A stretch of 64,000 bases of DNA, taken from Streptomyces avidinii. GTDB lineage: Bacteria; Actinomycetota; Actinomycetes; Streptomycetales; Streptomycetaceae. The notes under the pieces were generated by a model that did no database searches, was not told the DNA's origin, and saw only the letters and a list, made by a program, of their open reading frames with translations. Of this stretch, positions 41,184 to 50,318 are shown in pieces; the stretch's first letter is position 1, and every line of letters starts with the position of its first letter. The translations under genes were made by a program, and so were the position numbers. The stretch covers positions 763,416 to 827,415 of the forward strand of contig NZ_BMVL01000002.1 in the NCBI RefSeq assembly GCF_014650695.1, in the 5' to 3' direction.

Positions 41184-42596
41184 TTAGTCCCGCCTGCGGG
41201 CGATCTGCACGTTCTCCAGCACACCGAGCGCGTCGGGCACCAGGATGGCGGCGGAGAAGTAGGTGGTGACCAGGTAGGAGATGATCGCCTGTTCGCTGAT
41301 CCCCATGAAACGGACCGACAGACCCGGCTCGTACTCCTCCGGGATTCCGGTCTGACGCAGACCGATGACGCCCTGGTTGTCCTCGCCCGTTCGCATGACG
41401 AGCACCGAGCTGGTGTTCTCCTTGCTGATCGGGATCTTGTTGCAGGGCAGGATCGGGACCCCGCGCCAGGCCGGGACCTGCTGCCCGCCGACGTCGACGT
41501 GGTCCGGGTAGAGCCCGCGGGCGTTGAACTCGCGCCCGATCGCGGCGATCGTCCTGGGGTGGGCGAGGAAGAACTTGGAGCCGCGGCGGCGGCAGAGGAG
41601 CTCGTCGAGGTCGTCCGGGGTGGGCGGGCCCGAGTGGGTCTGGATCCGCTGCTTGAAGGCGGCGTTGTGGAGCAGACCGAAGTCCCGGTTGTTGATCAGC
41701 TCGTGCTCCTGGCGCTCGCGCAGCGCCTCGATGGTCAGCCTGAGCTGCTCCTCGGTCTGGTTGTGCGGCCCGTTGTAGAGGTCGGCGACCCTCGTGTGAA
41801 TGCGCAGCACGGTCTGTGCGATGGAGAGCTCGTACTCGCGCGGCTTGAGTTCGTAGTCGACGAAGGCGCCGGGCAGGTCCGCCTCACCGGTGTGGCCGGC
41901 GGACATCGCGATCTCGGCCTCGCCGTGCCGGTTCTGGCGCTGCTGCGGGAGCATGCTGAACCGGTCGATGTGGGCCTGGAGTTGCGGCGCCGCGGCGAGC
42001 ACGGAGGCGAAGTCGCCGCGGGAGAGGGTGAGCAGGATGCCGGGGGTCTCGGCGGTGGCCGTGTAGTCCCAGGTGGCGTCGGCGTCCAGCAGGGCGTTCT
42101 CGCCGAACCGGTCGCCGTCCGCGAGCACGGCGACGGCGACGTCGTCACCGTACTTGCCGACGGAGGTCTGGCTGATCCGGCCGTGGGCGATCAGATGGAT
42201 CTGGTCGGCGGGGGTACCGCGCTCGACGATCACTTCACCGGCGCGGAAGTCGCGCTGGACGCAACGGCCGGCGAGAGCGGTCAGCACCTCGTCGTCCTCG
42301 AAGCCGCGCAGCAGGGCCAGTTCTCCGAGTTCGCGCGGGATCACGCGGACGTTCGCGCCGTCCTGGACGAACTCGATGGTCCCGTCGCCCACGGTGTACG
42401 TCAGTCGGCGGTTGACCCGGTAGGTGCCGCCCTTGGTCTCCACCCAGGGGAGCATCCGCACCAGCCAGCGGGAGGTGATCTCCTGCATCTGCGGGGCGGA
42501 CTTGGTCGTACTGGCAAGGTTGCGGGCGGCCGCCGTGCTCAGGCTGGACTGCCGCGGCGGCTCCAGCTGCGCTTCCGGGCTGGTGTCAACGGTCAT
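41184..42596 (-). CDS. Family 2B encapsulin shell protein with cyclic-nucleotide-binding domain
   Basis: A 470-aa protein. The N-terminal arm (1-40) is polar. The segment [23 protein letters not shown] (43-64) starts the HK97-type shell fold. A cNMP-binding domain (about 85-210) is inserted, with the phosphate-binding cassette [10 protein letters not shown] at 161-170. The shell fold resumes to the C-terminus ([24 protein letters not shown] and [21 protein letters not shown] in the last 100 residues). The protein belongs with EshA of S. griseus and the cyanobacterial cnb product, now grouped as family 2B encapsulins. It should self-assemble into a nanocompartment around the cyclase. AAGGAG precedes the ATG; it is first in the operon. 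Confidence 0.93.
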   Translation of the reverse strand: MTVDTSPEAQLEPPRQSSLSTAAARNLASTTKSAPQMQEITSRWLVRMLPWVETKGGTYRVNRRLTYTVGDGTIEFVQDGANVRVIPRELGELALLRGFEDDEVLTALAGRCVQRDFRAGEVIVERGTPADQIHLIAHGRISQTSVGKYGDDVAVAVLADGDRFGENALLDADATWDYTATAETPGILLTLSRGDFASVLAAAPQLQAHIDRFSMLPQQRQNRHGEAEIAMSAGHTGEADLPGAFVDYELKPREYELSIAQTVLRIHTRVADLYNGPHNQTEEQLRLTIEALRERQEHELINNRDFGLLHNAAFKQRIQTHSGPPTPDDLDELLCRRRGSKFFLAHPRTIAAIGREFNARGLYPDHVDVGGQQVPAWRGVPILPCNKIPISKENTSSVLVMRTGEDNQGVIGLRQTGIPEEYEPGLSVRFMGISEQAIISYLVTTYFSAAILVPDALGVLENVQIARRRD

Positions 42597-42990
42597 CGGT
42601 CGAGCTCTCCTTCGTAAGGGTGGTGATCGGCGCGTGCGCGCGTCACCGGAGAACGAGGAAAAAGAGGGGCGAATATCCGGGAATCCGTCCAGATCCGTGG
42701 GAACAGTAACGGCCGGTACGCCCACTTGAGCCTGAAAACCGTTGGCGTTACCTCGATGCGGTGATCTTGTCCGGCAGGTGGTTTGCCGGGGTTATGGACG
42801 ATATTCGGCCTTGCTCACGAACACGGCCGAAAAGCGGTGCGGCGAACGGCCCCTCGGGCCACTTGCACCTGCTCGCGAGGTAGGGAGTGTGCGCCTCGGG
42901 GTGCGCGGACGATTACTCTGCCGGGGAACCGAAATGATCACGTTTGCGTCTTCGGTCGCACATGGCCGGCCAGGAAGAGGAGAACCTGAC
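42597..42990. other. Divergent control region: encapsulin operon and beta-lactamase
   Basis: About 390 bases separate the encapsulin start from the beta-lactamase start. It includes the A/T-richer parts of this neighbourhood (near 42655-42680 and 42725-42810), suited to promoters. GTTAC/GTAAC-type half sites occur near 42705 and 42748, but I cannot assign a regulator. Confidence 0.4.
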
Positions 42991-43908
42991 GTGAAGACCC
43001 AGGGCGCATCACCGTCCCGCCGCGCACTGCTGACCGTGGGAGCGGGGGCGGCGCTGGCCGCCGCCCTGCCGGTGGGGGCGGCCCGTGCCGCGTCCCGGCA
43101 CGGCGAGGGAGAGGTCGTGGCGCGACTGCGCGAACTGGAACGTGAGTACGGGGCGCGGCTGGGGGTGTACGCACGGGACACGGCCACCGGACGCACCGTG
43201 GTCCACCGGGCCGACGAACTGTTCCCCATGTGCTCCCTGTTCAAGACGGTCGCCGCGGCCGCCGTGCTCCGGGACCTCGACCACGACGGCGCCCACCTCG
43301 CGAAGCGCATCCACTACACGCTCCAGGACGTCACCGACGCGGGCGGCGGATCGATCACGGAACGGCCCGAGAACATCGCGGGCGGCCTGACCGTGGCGGA
43401 ACTCTGCTCCGCCGCCATCGCCCAGAGCGACAACGCGGCCGGCAATCTGCTGCTGCGCGAGCTGGGCGGCCCCACCGCGGTCACCCGCTTCTGCCGCTCG
43501 CTGGGCGACCGCACCACCCGCCTCGACCGGTGGGAGCCCGAGCTGAACTCGGCGGAGCCGTCGCGGGTGACGGACACCAGCAGCCCTCGCGCGATCGGAC
43601 GGACGTACGCACGGCTCGCGCTCGGCGACGCGCTGGACTCCGGGGACCGGGAACAGCTGAACCGGTGGCTGCTGTCCAACACCACCAGTGGCGACCGCCT
43701 GCGGGCCGGCCTGCCGAAGGACTGGGCCGTCGCGGACAAGACGGGCGCCGGGTCGTACGGGACGAACAACAACGTGGGCATCGCCTGGCCGCCGGAACGC
43801 CCTCCGGTGGTCCTGGCCATCATGTCGACCCGGCCCGAACCGACGGCGCCGCGCGACAACACGCTGATCGCCCGCACCGCGAAGCTGCTGGCGGACACGC
43901 TCGTCTGA
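42991..43908 (+). CDS. Class A beta-lactamase
   Basis: A 305-aa secreted serine beta-lactamase. The signal peptide has a twin-arginine motif (SRRALLTVG) and ends near ARAAS, so export is probably by Tat. Active-site motifs are all present: Ser82-X-X-Lys85 (CSLFK), SDN at 146-148, the general-base Glu182 (RWEPELN) and KTG at 250-252. It hydrolyses penicillins and related drugs outside the membrane. GTG 42991 follows GAGGAGAA. No BlaR/AmpR-like regulator is nearby. Confidence 0.95.
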   Translation: MKTQGASPSRRALLTVGAGAALAAALPVGAARAASRHGEGEVVARLRELEREYGARLGVYARDTATGRTVVHRADELFPMCSLFKTVAAAAVLRDLDHDGAHLAKRIHYTLQDVTDAGGGSITERPENIAGGLTVAELCSAAIAQSDNAAGNLLLRELGGPTAVTRFCRSLGDRTTRLDRWEPELNSAEPSRVTDTSSPRAIGRTYARLALGDALDSGDREQLNRWLLSNTTSGDRLRAGLPKDWAVADKTGAGSYGTNNNVGIAWPPERPPVVLAIMSTRPEPTAPRDNTLIARTAKLLADTLV

Positions 43909-44035
43909 CGCCGGGCCTGATCCGCAGGCCGCTCGAACGCTTCAGGATCCTGCCGGGTCGGCGCGGTTGTCACATCCGGCAGGTCCGTTCGGTCTCTGCT
44001 ACGGAAGGCGACGACCGAAGGGGATCGTCGTCGCC

Positions 44036-45073
44036 GTGGCGGTCCTCTTCTACCGCCGCACCACCGTCGATGAGCCGGGCGGGACGTCGTCCCGTGCCGC
44101 CCGTAGGTCGGGGCTTCTTCCGCAGTCCAGGCAGCACACCGGCCGGGCGGCGCCCGACCCCGAGCTGGAGCGGGCGGCTGCCGCAGCCGCCCGGGGCAGT
44201 TGGGAGCCGGCCGCCCGGTTGATGGCCGGGACCAGGGAACGCGCCGACTGGGCACGCCGCTCCTCCTACGCCGCCACCCTCGGCTCCCACCGAGCCGCGC
44301 GCCCCGACAGCTGGCTGCACGCGTGGGAGGCCGCGGCCGGGCCGGACGACGCCGACCTCGCGCTGGTGCGGGCGAAGGCGATGGTCAACCTGGCCTGGCA
44401 CCGGCGTGGCGGCGGCTGGGCGAAGAACACCAGCGCCGAGCAGTTCGCCGGATTCCACGCCACCCTGGCCCGGGTGCCGCAGGAGAACGCACGCGCGGCC
44501 GAGTTGAACCCGGAGGACCCCACGCCCTACGTGAACGAGATATGGGCGGGGCTCGGCCTCGGCTACGACGAGGAGGGCATGCAACGGATCTGGAAGGAGA
44601 TCACCACCCGCGACCCGCACCACTACGACGCGCACTACGCGGCGCTCCAGTACTGGTGCGCGAAGTGGCGCGGCTCGGAGGAGCGCGCCGTGTCCTTCGC
44701 CCAGCGGGCAGCGGCCGACGCACCGCTCGGCAGCCTGCTCACCGCGCTGCCCCTGATCGCCTGGTACGAACACCGTGACACGGACGCGCGTTCCGCCGCC
44801 TTCCGGTCACCCCACCTGGTGGCCCTGGTCGATGCCGCTCTGGCCGACGTCGCCGCGGCGCCCTCGAACCATCCGAACACGGCCGAAGTACGCCACCTGC
44901 TCGCCTACTTCCTGACCCGCCAGAAGCGGTACGACGCGGCCCTGGAGCAGTTCCGTCTGGTCGACGGCTACGTGAACGCGCTCCCGTGGAAGTACTGGAC
45001 CGACCCGGCGGCGACGTTCTGCCACTGGCGCGACCGCGCGGCCCACCGCGCCGGCCGAGCCCGCCGGCGCTGA
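44036..45073 (+). CDS. Conserved hypothetical protein (DUF4034-like, helical repeat)
   Basis: A 345-aa cytoplasmic protein. After a short disordered start it is almost all helix, with TPR-like pairs such as AEQFAGFHATLARVPQENARAAELNP and RHLLAYFLTRQKRYDAALEQF. This resembles actinobacterial proteins annotated with DUF4034, but I recall the pattern rather than compute it. GTG 44036 is chosen over an ATG-like start 69 bases upstream because an AAGGGGA site precedes it. Function unknown. Confidence 0.65.
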   Translation: MAVLFYRRTTVDEPGGTSSRAARRSGLLPQSRQHTGRAAPDPELERAAAAAARGSWEPAARLMAGTRERADWARRSSYAATLGSHRAARPDSWLHAWEAAAGPDDADLALVRAKAMVNLAWHRRGGGWAKNTSAEQFAGFHATLARVPQENARAAELNPEDPTPYVNEIWAGLGLGYDEEGMQRIWKEITTRDPHHYDAHYAALQYWCAKWRGSEERAVSFAQRAAADAPLGSLLTALPLIAWYEHRDTDARSAAFRSPHLVALVDAALADVAAAPSNHPNTAEVRHLLAYFLTRQKRYDAALEQFRLVDGYVNALPWKYWTDPAATFCHWRDRAAHRAGRARRR

Positions 45074-45126
45074 ACCCGCCACCGGCCCGACGTCGGCCGA
45101 CGCCGGTCGGCCTCGGAGGGCCCCGC

Positions 45127-45507
45127 CTACGGCCTCGGACAGGGGGTGGCCTGGTGGTAGTACATCTGCCACTCGGCTCCCGCACCCTGCCGGCGCCAGA
45201 GCGAACTCCGCCGTGCCCGATGTCCGTCGATCACGGTTTCGTAGGTGAGGTGCACCAGCCCGGGTGCCAGCAGGACACCGGTCATCTCCGAGGGCTCATA
45301 GCGCGGGCCGCCTTCCGCCGAACCGTCCATATCGGGCAGCACTGCGAGCATTTCCTCATACGTCCACCGCCGGCCCGAGGCGCCCACCTCTACGAAGTGC
45401 GGGTCGAGGAGTTGCCGGACCAGCGACTGCGACATGCGCACGCCGGGGTCCATCAGACGCAACTCACCCGCGATCGCTGCGCCCACCTCGTCGGTCTCTC
45501 TGCTCAT
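45127..45507 (-). CDS. DUF4440/NTF2-like protein
   Basis: A 126-aa single-domain protein of the NTF2-like superfamily. The typical opening is ELRLMDPGVRMSQSLVRQLLDPHFVEVGASGRRWT, with strands such as LVHLTYETVI and SSLWRRQGAGAEWQMYYHQAT forming the cone-shaped sheet. Related proteins bind small ligands or act as simple isomerases and hydrolases. There is no signal or membrane segment. It precedes the TetR gene on the same strand but has its own start. Confidence 0.78.
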   Translation of the reverse strand: MSRETDEVGAAIAGELRLMDPGVRMSQSLVRQLLDPHFVEVGASGRRWTYEEMLAVLPDMDGSAEGGPRYEPSEMTGVLLAPGLVHLTYETVIDGHRARRSSLWRRQGAGAEWQMYYHQATPCPRP

Positions 45508-45549
45508 ACGGGCATCTTCGTCGAGGCGACCGGGGCAACCGCAACCGGG

Positions 45550-46125
45550 TTACTCCCGTCGGGCTCGGAGGCCGTCCAGGGTGAGGTCGAGGAGGCGTTC
45601 GGCCTGGGCGCGTTGTTCGGGGCCGGCCGAGGTGAGGGCGATGCCGGCGAGGGCGGCGAACATGTCGGTCGAGGTGATGTCGGACCTGATCGCGTTTGCG
45701 GCGGTACAGGCCTCCATCAGAGAGGTGAGGGCGTCCTGGATCAACCGGCGGCTGTCGGCATAGGGGTTGGTTCCCGCCACGAGAACGGCCCGCATCGCGT
45801 CGGCCATGCCCATCTTGGCCGTGGCGTAGTCGATGAAGCGGCGCGTCCAGGCGTGCAGGGCCCGGTCCGGCGGCATGGTCTCCAGGAGGGTGGGGACGGC
45901 GTCGCACAGGCGGGCGACCTCGTTGCGGTAGGCCGCCTCGATCAGGGCCTCCCGGGTGGGGAAGTTGCGGTAGAGGGTGCCCGTGCCCACACCGGCCTCC
46001 TTGGCGATGCGCTCGAAGTGCGCCTCCAGGCCCTGTTCGGTGAACACGCGCACCGCGGCAGCCAGGATCTTGTCCCGGTTGCGCTGCGCGTCGGCCCTCA
46101 GCGGGCGTTCTGCCTCTGCGGCCAT
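45550..46125 (-). CDS. TetR-family regulator divergent from SDR
   Basis: A 191-aa TetR protein. The DNA-binding domain is at about 10-58 (NRDKILAAAVRVFTEQGL, then GVGTGTLYRNFPTREALIEAAY). The C-terminal domain ends in SAGPEQRAQAERLLDLTLDGL, the TetR_C type common in streptomycetes. The ATG at 46125 has GGGGAGAG six bases upstream. Two matching operators sit between it and the divergent SDR gene, so it probably controls both. Confidence 0.9.
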   Translation of the reverse strand: MAAEAERPLRADAQRNRDKILAAAVRVFTEQGLEAHFERIAKEAGVGTGTLYRNFPTREALIEAAYRNEVARLCDAVPTLLETMPPDRALHAWTRRFIDYATAKMGMADAMRAVLVAGTNPYADSRRLIQDALTSLMEACTAANAIRSDITSTDMFAALAGIALTSAGPEQRAQAERLLDLTLDGLRARRE

Positions 46126-46163
46126 CAACAGCTCTCCCCTCCTTCCGACTTGCCCCGCTTGTT

Positions 46164-46214
46164 AAGTGGAGGAGCCTCCGCTTAGTCTGAGTTGAAGTGG
46201 CGGCGCCTCCACTT
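46164..46214. promoter_or_regulatory. Two matching 20-bp TetR operators
   Basis: Site one (46164-46183) and site two (46195-46214) share the form AAGTGG-MGG-MGCCTCC-RCTT. Each is an inverted repeat of AAGTGG and CCRCTT around a GC core. Their starts are 31 bases apart, about three helical turns, so two dimers could bind on the same DNA face. Confidence 0.85.
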
Positions 46215-46267
46215 TCACTCTAGGGCATGCATCGGCCTGCCCGTCCTCTTCCGAAGGGACTCCCGCC

Positions 46268-46999
46268 ATGTCGGGAATCGAAGGCAAAATCGTGGCCGTC
46301 ACCGGCGCGGGCAGCGGCATCGGCGAGGCCACCGCCCTCCTGCTCGCCGAGCGGGGCGCGAAGGTGGTCCTCGGCGCACGCCGCACGGAACGCCTGGAGG
46401 CTCTGGCCGCCCGGATCGAGCAGGCCGGCGGTCAGGCCGCCTGGATCCGTACGGACGTGACGCGGCGCACCGACCTGGCGGGCCTCGTCGACCTGGCACG
46501 GCAGCGCTACGGCAGGCTCGACGTGCTCGTCAGCAACGCCGGCGTCGGGCTGATCTCCCCGCTCGACGACCTGCGCGTCGACGACTGGGAGGAGATGATC
46601 GACGTCAACCTGAAGGGCGTCCTCTACGGGATCGCGGCGGCCCTCCCCGTCTTCCGGGAGCAGGGGGCCGGCCACTTCGTGAACACCGTGTCCACCGCCG
46701 GACTGCGCGTCGTACCGCTCCAGTCGGTGTACGCGGGCACCAAGAACGCCGTGCGCACGATCTCCGAGGGCCTGCGACAGGAGGCCGGGGACAGCCTGCG
46801 CGTGACCGTCGTATCGCCCGGCGCCGTCCGTACGGACTTCACGGAGCGCATGGACCCGGAGGCCCGGGAGCGGATCGACCGGATGATGGAGACCGCCCTG
46901 TCGCCGGACGCGGTGGCCCGCGCCATCGCCTTCGCCATCGAGCAGCCGGACGGTGTCGACGTGGGCGACATCGTCGTACGTCCCACCGCGCAGGCCTGA
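46268..46999 (+). CDS. Short-chain dehydrogenase/reductase
   Basis: A 243-aa classical SDR. The cofactor motif TGAGSGIG is at 12-19, SNAG near 89-92, and the catalytic Tyr155 and Lys159 (YAGTK) follow a Ser around 142. It is close to the YdfG/3-hydroxy-acid and clavaldehyde-dehydrogenase-like group of promiscuous reductases. An AAGGGA site precedes the ATG. The divergent TetR protein and its two operators suggest ligand-induced expression. A hairpin follows the stop. Confidence 0.9.
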   Translation: MSGIEGKIVAVTGAGSGIGEATALLLAERGAKVVLGARRTERLEALAARIEQAGGQAAWIRTDVTRRTDLAGLVDLARQRYGRLDVLVSNAGVGLISPLDDLRVDDWEEMIDVNLKGVLYGIAAALPVFREQGAGHFVNTVSTAGLRVVPLQSVYAGTKNAVRTISEGLRQEAGDSLRVTVVSPGAVRTDFTERMDPEARERIDRMMETALSPDAVARAIAFAIEQPDGVDVGDIVVRPTAQA

Positions 47000-47004
47000 C
47001 GGCA

Positions 47005-47050
47005 GGGGGACCGGCTCCGGCCGGCGCGAGCCCGCCGGCGCCGGTCCCCC
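47005..47050. terminator. Hairpin between SDR and acyl-CoA dehydrogenase genes
   Basis: Arms GGGGGACCGGC (47005-47015) and GCCGGTCCCCC (47040-47050) pair perfectly over 11 bp, and part of the enclosed sequence pairs again. It lies between converging genes. Confidence 0.85.
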
Positions 47051-47062
47051 GGAACCGCTTCC

Positions 47063-48799
47063 CTACGGGGCCATCTCGTACGTGCCGGACAGCGCCTCGA
47101 CCCGTGCCCAGACGCGCGCCGCGCGCGCCTCGTCGACGACCGGACGCCGGACCGCGGCGAGCGCCCAGTCCTGCTGGGCCGCGGTGGCGGAGTCCTTGCC
47201 GTACAGCTCGACGGCGTGGCCGGAGAAGTCGCGGACGAGCACGGAGAACAGCTCGTCGAGCACGGACTCGTCCAGGTCCGTCAGGCGGGCCTGCTCCAGG
47301 ACCAGCTGTCCGTAGACGACCAGCGCGAACAGCTGGCCCACGGAGAGCAGGAAGTCGAGGTCACGGCTCTGCTCCTCGTCCGGCGCGACGGTGGCCACGA
47401 ACGCGCAGAGGGCGTCGGCCTGCTCGCGGAACCGGGCCACGTTCGGCACGGCGGCGTACGCGTCGTAGGCGGTCCGCCAGTCGTGGAAGCGTACGGAGCC
47501 CAGGCCGCGGGCCGGTCCCTGCTGGAACAGGAAGGCGTCGTCGGCCGCGTCGAGACGGGTCGGCACCTCGGGGTACTCGACCGGGTTGAGCAGGTGGTTG
47601 TGCATGAACTTCAGGATCAGGGCGAGGTTGACGTGGACCGTGCCCTCCAGCTTGGGCAGGCCCCGGATCTCGATGGCCGCCTGCGCGAAGTAGTTGTCCT
47701 TCTCGAAGCCCTTGGCGGCGATGACGTCCCACATCAGGTCGATGACCTTCTCGCCCTCCGTGGTCACCTTCATCTTCGTCATCGGGTTGAAGAGCAGGTA
47801 CCGGCGGTCGTCCGGGCCGGCGGTACGGAAGTAGTCGACGGCGCGGTCGCTGAAGAGCTTCATCCCGACCAGGCGGACGTACGCGTCGGCCAGCTCCCGG
47901 CGGACGTGCGGGAAGGCGGTGACGGGGCGGCCGTAGAGGACGCGGTTGTGCGCGTGGGTGACGGCCTCGTACATCGCGTGCTCGCAGATGCCGATGGAGG
48001 CGGTGCAGAGGTTGAACTTGCCGACGTTGACGGTGTTCAGGGCGGCGTCGAAGGCGGCCCGGCCGGTGTGCAGGACGTCCTCGGCACGGACCGGGTAGTC
48101 GTCGAGGCGGAACTCGCTGACGTACTTGGAGGAGTCGACGACGTTCTTCACCAGGTGGTAGGCCGCGTGACGGCTGTCGGCGGCGAAGAAGACGTAGCCG
48201 TCGGGGCCCTCGATGTCGGTGCGGCGGCCGAAGACCGAGACGAGGCCGGCGGCGTTGCCGTTGCCGATGTAGTACTTGGAGCCGGTGGCGCGGAATCCGC
48301 CGGCACCGTCTTCGTCGACGTACGGCTGCAGCAGCATGTCGGTGGAGTAGATGTCGGCGCCGTGGGTCTTCTCGGACAGGCCGAAGGCGAACACCTCGCC
48401 CTCGGAGAGGAGCTGCGCGGCGCGCTCGCGGGCCTCGGCGTTGTCGCTCTGCCAGACCGGACCGAGGCCGAGGATGGTGACCTGCCAGGCGTACCAGTAG
48501 TCGAGGCCGTAGAAGCCGAAGATCTCGTTCAGGGCCGCGATCCGGGCGGTGTCCCAGCGCTTGTCGGACTCCCCCTCGCCGGCGGCGGTGGCCGGGGTGA
48601 GGAAGGTCGCGAAGAGGCCCTCCTTCGCGGAGAACGCGAGGAAGTCCGCCAGCCACGCGCGGGAGCGGTAGTCCTCGATCAGCCGGCGCTTGCCGCGGCT
48701 CTCGAACCAGTCGACGGTGGCGCGCAGCAGCCTGCGGGTCTCGGGGTCGAAGTGCGCCGGGTCGTAGGTGTGCGGGTTGAAGAGCAGGGCGTCTGCCAT
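47063..48799 (-). CDS. Acyl-CoA dehydrogenase-family flavoprotein
   Basis: A 578-aa enzyme, longer than the usual 380-aa acyl-CoA dehydrogenase because of N- and C-terminal extensions. The flavin-binding segment is FAFGLSEKTHGADIYS, and the middle beta domain has FRATGSKYYIGNGNAAGLVSVFGR. The C-terminal helical domain includes AIEIRGLPKLEGTVHVNL. It should introduce a double bond into, or otherwise oxidise, an acyl thioester using FAD. The start has GGAAGGTGA upstream. A PadR regulator gene lies just upstream on the same strand with a perfect operator, suggesting control of the pair. Confidence 0.85.
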   Translation of the reverse strand: MADALLFNPHTYDPAHFDPETRRLLRATVDWFESRGKRRLIEDYRSRAWLADFLAFSAKEGLFATFLTPATAAGEGESDKRWDTARIAALNEIFGFYGLDYWYAWQVTILGLGPVWQSDNAEARERAAQLLSEGEVFAFGLSEKTHGADIYSTDMLLQPYVDEDGAGGFRATGSKYYIGNGNAAGLVSVFGRRTDIEGPDGYVFFAADSRHAAYHLVKNVVDSSKYVSEFRLDDYPVRAEDVLHTGRAAFDAALNTVNVGKFNLCTASIGICEHAMYEAVTHAHNRVLYGRPVTAFPHVRRELADAYVRLVGMKLFSDRAVDYFRTAGPDDRRYLLFNPMTKMKVTTEGEKVIDLMWDVIAAKGFEKDNYFAQAAIEIRGLPKLEGTVHVNLALILKFMHNHLLNPVEYPEVPTRLDAADDAFLFQQGPARGLGSVRFHDWRTAYDAYAAVPNVARFREQADALCAFVATVAPDEEQSRDLDFLLSVGQLFALVVYGQLVLEQARLTDLDESVLDELFSVLVRDFSGHAVELYGKDSATAAQQDWALAAVRRPVVDEARAARVWARVEALSGTYEMAP

Positions 48800-48877
48800 G
48801 GAGGTTCACCTTCCGAGGGGTTGGGGTCGGGCGCGTGGAGGGGCGATGCGGCGGGTGCGGCGGTGCGGCCGTGCGGT

Positions 48878-49450
48878 TCAGGCGGTGGCGGTCGGCGCGG
48901 TCCCGCCGAGCCGGTGCAGGGTGGCGAGGACGTCGTCGAGCCAGGCGATCGTCATCCGCTCGTACGCGATGCCGCCGCGCAGTACGACGTGCTGGAGCTC
49001 CTGACCGGCGTCGAGCGGTGCGGGGGCGTCCGGCCCGGTGAAGTCGCGCAGTTCACCGGCGAGGTAGCGGGCCAGCCGGTCGCTGTGCGCCCGGTGGTGC
49101 CGCTCGACCTCCTGGACGAGCGCTGCCGGGTCGTCGAAGGCCACGCCGCGGATCTTGACCGCGAGGTCGTGGCGCAGGCTCTCGGGTTCGATCGGCTCGT
49201 GCAGCCACCCGGCGAGGGCGGAGCGGCCGGGGCCGGCCACGGAGTACTCCTTCTTGTCCGGCCGGCCCTGCTGCGGCACCTCGCGGACGGCGAGCAGCCC
49301 GTCGCCCTCCATGCGCGCCAGGACGCGGTAGATCTGCTGGTGGGTGGCGGTCCAGAAGTAGCCGATGGACCGGTCGAACCGGCGGGCCAGCTCGTAGCCG
49401 GAGCCCGGCTTCTCCAGCAGGGAGACGAGGATCGCGTGGTCGAGCGCCAT
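48878..49450 (-). CDS. PadR-family regulator of the acyl-CoA dehydrogenase gene
   Basis: A 190-aa PadR/AphA-type regulator. The winged helix is at about 1-75: ALDHAILVSLLEKPGSGYELARRFD, then WTATHQQIYRVLARMEGDGLL and the wing with GRPDKKEYSV. The C-terminal helical domain (85-180) is the Vir_act_alpha_C type. It is followed after 78 bases by the acyl-CoA dehydrogenase gene. An exact inverted repeat 13 bases before the ATG is the likely autoregulatory operator. Confidence 0.9.
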   Translation of the reverse strand: MALDHAILVSLLEKPGSGYELARRFDRSIGYFWTATHQQIYRVLARMEGDGLLAVREVPQQGRPDKKEYSVAGPGRSALAGWLHEPIEPESLRHDLAVKIRGVAFDDPAALVQEVERHHRAHSDRLARYLAGELRDFTGPDAPAPLDAGQELQHVVLRGGIAYERMTIAWLDDVLATLHRLGGTAPTATA

Positions 49451-49462
49451 GCCACGATCTTT

Positions 49463-49482
49463 CTATGCAACTCGTTGCATAG
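49463..49482. promoter_or_regulatory. PadR operator: perfect 9-bp inverted repeat
   Basis: CTATGCAAC (49463-49471) and GTTGCATAG (49474-49482) are exact complements separated by TC. It sits at -13 to -32 relative to the PadR ATG. It is A/T-rich for this genome, so it probably overlaps the promoter. Confidence 0.88.
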
Positions 49483-49712
49483 ACAAGCGGCAGTGCTCAG
49501 GTGAGACGCGGCTCACCCGCTCCCGCTCCTCGACCGCCCGGCGGCTGTGTCGGCCAGCCGCTGCTGGACGAGTGGGCCTACCGGGTGGATCCGGGAACCG
49601 GAAGGGCGTCGCGGGCGTTGGTGCGACCATAGGAAGGTGATCAGCCGGTCCCACCGGTCGGCTGGCCCCCGCCGGTATCCGCGCCTTCCGATGACTCCGA
49701 GGGGAGCCGTTC

Positions 49713-50318
49713 ATGAGCACGGCGAAAGACCTGTTCATCATCGCGATGGACCCGCCGCCGGACCGTTCCGTCGGGCAGGGCGACCTGTCGCTCGCCCTCG
49801 CGGGAGCCGAGCTGATCGATCTCCTCGACGCGCAGGCCGCCTCCCTGGACGGCGACCGCATCGTGCCGGGCGCACAGCCGGAACTGCACGACCCCCTGCT
49901 GGACGAGGCCGCGTCGGCGCTCACCCGCCGGACGCCCTACGAGCGGGTCGACGAGTGGCTGTGGCGCCGTGGCCGTGACCTGTCCGCGGCGTACCAGGCC
50001 GCTCTGGAGGAAGCCGGTGAGCTGACGCGGGGACGGCGCGGCCTGCTGCCCTTCGGGAACGACCGCATGGAGGTGGCCGATACGCCCGCCCGCCGCCGGG
50101 CGCTGGGCCGCCAGGAGGAGGACGAGCCCGTCCTCGCCGCCCTCGCCTCGGTCGTGGGCATCCGCAGCGACGATCCCGAGGCCGAACCGCGCCCGGGCGA
50201 CGAGGCCGTGACGACCGTGCTGGCCGTCGTCAGCGACGCGGTGATGGAACTGGAGGCCGTCCGCCAGCGGCGGACCATCGAGAACGCGGCGTTCGCCAAT
50301 ATCTGGCGCGGCCCCTGA
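49713..50318 (+). CDS. GPP34 (GOLPH3/VPS74-like) family protein
   Basis: A 201-aa member of the GPP34 family, the bacterial relatives of eukaryotic GOLPH3, which binds phosphatidylinositol 4-phosphate. Family segments are LSLALAGAELIDLL (24-37), the RRTPYERVDEWLWRRGRDL region and GLLPFGNDRMEV. Streptomycetes carry many copies, mostly of unknown role. There is no membrane helix; binding to the membrane surface would be peripheral. GAGGGGAG precedes the ATG. Confidence 0.85.
   Translation: MSTAKDLFIIAMDPPPDRSVGQGDLSLALAGAELIDLLDAQAASLDGDRIVPGAQPELHDPLLDEAASALTRRTPYERVDEWLWRRGRDLSAAYQAALEEAGELTRGRRGLLPFGNDRMEVADTPARRRALGRQEEDEPVLAALASVVGIRSDDPEAEPRPGDEAVTTVLAVVSDAVMELEAVRQRRTIENAAFANIWRGP

Noticed and set aside
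41184..42596. Crp/Fnr-type transcription factor
   Set aside because: There is a cNMP-binding domain but no helix-turn-helix; the rest matches the encapsulin-type shell fold.
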